DNA from: Melioribacter sp.
Lineage (GTDB): Bacteria > Bacteroidota > Ignavibacteria > Ignavibacteriales > Melioribacteraceae
Direction of reading: 5' to 3'
NCBI GenBank assembly: GCA_023250955.1
Contig: JAHEZQ010000009.1
Span: forward strand, 62,001 to 126,000
Length of the DNA stretch: 64,000 nucleotides
The notes under the pieces are model-generated. The model made no database searches. It worked only from the letters and a program-made list of their open reading frames with translations, and was not told where the DNA came from. A program made the translations under genes and the position numbers. Positions 63,901 to 64,000 of the stretch are shown piece by piece; positions within the stretch are counted from its first letter, which is position 1; every line of letters starts with the position of its first letter.

Positions 63901-64000
63901 TGAATTCAGTAGTTTTAGCACGTAGTTCATCATCTGTTATATCTTTTAGTTTTTCGTATTCAGCATTAATTTGCTCAACAATAGGCCATAAATCTTTTGC
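60989..64000 (-). CDS. secA: Preprotein translocase ATPase SecA (N-terminus beyond the window)
   Basis: The last 1003 codons are visible; the gene runs off the window, as the frame is open to base 64000 (AKDLWPIVEQINAEYEK). Walker A GKISEMATGEGKTLVA and DEAD-type VDEVDSVLIDEARTPL; the second NBD has TNMAGRGTDIKLG. The C-terminal zinc tail EPCPCGSGKKYKNCHG (C-x-C-x8-CH) binds SecB or ribosomes in relatives. Drives protein export through SecYEG. The first in-frame ATG inside the window (63781) is not the start. Confidence 0.97.
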   Translation of the reverse strand, partial: AKDLWPIVEQINAEYEKLKDITDDELRAKTTEFKNRIEEYTRETKTPLDELKIKLQDVQSVEDKHTIYDEVERLENELTDKYEEILDEILPEAFAVVKDTCRRLTGKSWEAAGNKITWDMIPYDVQLLGGIVLHQGKISEMATGEGKTLVATLPVYLNALTGRGVHLVTVNDYLAKRDSEWMGEIYKFHGLTIGCIINTMDSDQRIKMYACDITYGTNNEFGFDYLRDNMSSSKEYCVQRGHNFAIVDEVDSVLIDEARTPLIISGPVGSTEHKFDEMKPRVERLFRKQSNLVATIVKEVEQLLESDNSKDRERAGMLLLRAHRGFPKNKALMKLLSEPEYKKLLQQTELDFLRENAKRMPEIDEELYFAIEERNNQMDLSEKGRDELAMGSSEGKEFFVLPDLGTEISKLENDPSISDEDKLKKKDELYHIYSERSDRIHTLNQLLKAYTLFEKDVEYVITEEGKIAIVDEFTGRVLPGRRYSDGLHQAIEAKESVKVERDTQTLATITLQNYFRLYRKLAGMTGTAETEEGEFFEIYKLEVLVIPTNRPNVRDDEDDAIYKTKREKYNAIIEKISELREQKRPVLVGTTSVDVSETISKILKRQGVPHNVLNAKQHQREAEIVAFAGQPGAVTIATNMAGRGTDIKLGAGVVDTGGLYILGTERHEARRIDRQLRGRSGRQGDPGTTKFFISLEDDLMRLFGSDRITNVMGRMGMEDGEAIQHPLITRSVERAQKKVEENNFAIRKRLLEFDNVMNQQREVIYSRRKQALEGERLKSEVFEYLEEVVQEIVDKYYDEGDIESIHNEVLQNFLVDFKIEAETFEKLGKDGVKEKILEGAKEFYKRKEEMLGIQLMARLEQYAVLSVIDEKWKEHLREMDDLKEGIGLRAYGQKDPLLEYKSESYTLFLSLLEQIRNEVVSFCFKFWPQAPQEVQGRKTAPAQRMQTIKDSADNLGLKATSPEGDGDRRGRQQPVKVEAKVGRNEPCPCGSGKKYKNCHGKNA

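Overview
The window is AT-rich, densely packed bacterial chromosome. The gene set suggests the Ignavibacteriota/Bacteroidota-Chlorobiota neighbourhood: bacillithiol synthesis (BshA), outer-membrane beta-barrels ending in Phe, long TPR lipoproteins, an NtrC-type two-component system and many Gly/Asn-rich secreted proteins. This placement is an inference from gene content; there is no rRNA or other decisive marker. Most genes have purine-rich Shine-Dalgarno sites, and ATGA stop/start overlaps are very common. I found no tRNA, rRNA, CRISPR array, insertion sequence or prophage.

Region by region. 1-4.3 kb: 3' part of bshA, then a leftward nucleotide-sugar operon (galE-rfbC-ugd) and a THEP1-like NTPase. 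4.3-10.7 kb: a leftward cell-surface module made of a small secreted Ca-binding-like protein, a beta-barrel, a membrane histidine kinase and a sigma-54 activator. 10.8-20.8 kb: an exonuclease, an acyltransferase-like membrane protein, then the leftward operon era-eamA-acyP-ispF-dedA-lnt-ltaE-thioesterase, then an ECF sigma/anti-sigma pair facing a small membrane protein; both directions carry a near-identical ECF-type promoter. 20.9-34.9 kb: housekeeping and redox genes (trxB, queG, Rieske, MBL hydrolase, ferredoxin), LemA/TPM, the UPF0210/UPF0237 pair, a YidD-like module with two related TPR-membrane proteins, acyl-CoA dehydrogenase, rlmN and envelope proteins.

34.9-54.9 kb is the main accessory region: a cluster for anaerobic purine/ureide breakdown. 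It holds a MocA-like nucleotidyltransferase, a threonine-synthase-like PLP enzyme, YgeW, a PD-(D/E)XK/DUF5655 protein, YgeY, YgfK, a three-subunit and a two-subunit molybdenum hydroxylase, SsnA, a second PLP enzyme and an MFS transporter. The proposed flow is import, hydroxylation/reduction of the purine ring, deamination, ring-fragment hydrolysis and carbamoyl transfer. Two genes here look damaged: the large xanthine-dehydrogenase subunit has an in-frame TAA before a conserved tail that ends in an ATGA overlap with the next gene, and the MFS gene has no ATG/GTG/TTG at its expected start.

55-64 kb: small envelope proteins (one like a 2-TM channel without a K+ filter), a GerMN lipoprotein, a Gdx/SugE-type SMR exporter, an rRNA/tRNA methyltransferase, an AlbA/Schlafen-type regulator, a TPR lipoprotein, PII and the 3' 1003 codons of secA. 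Several families of short dispersed repeats occur, and some copies lie in frame inside genes.
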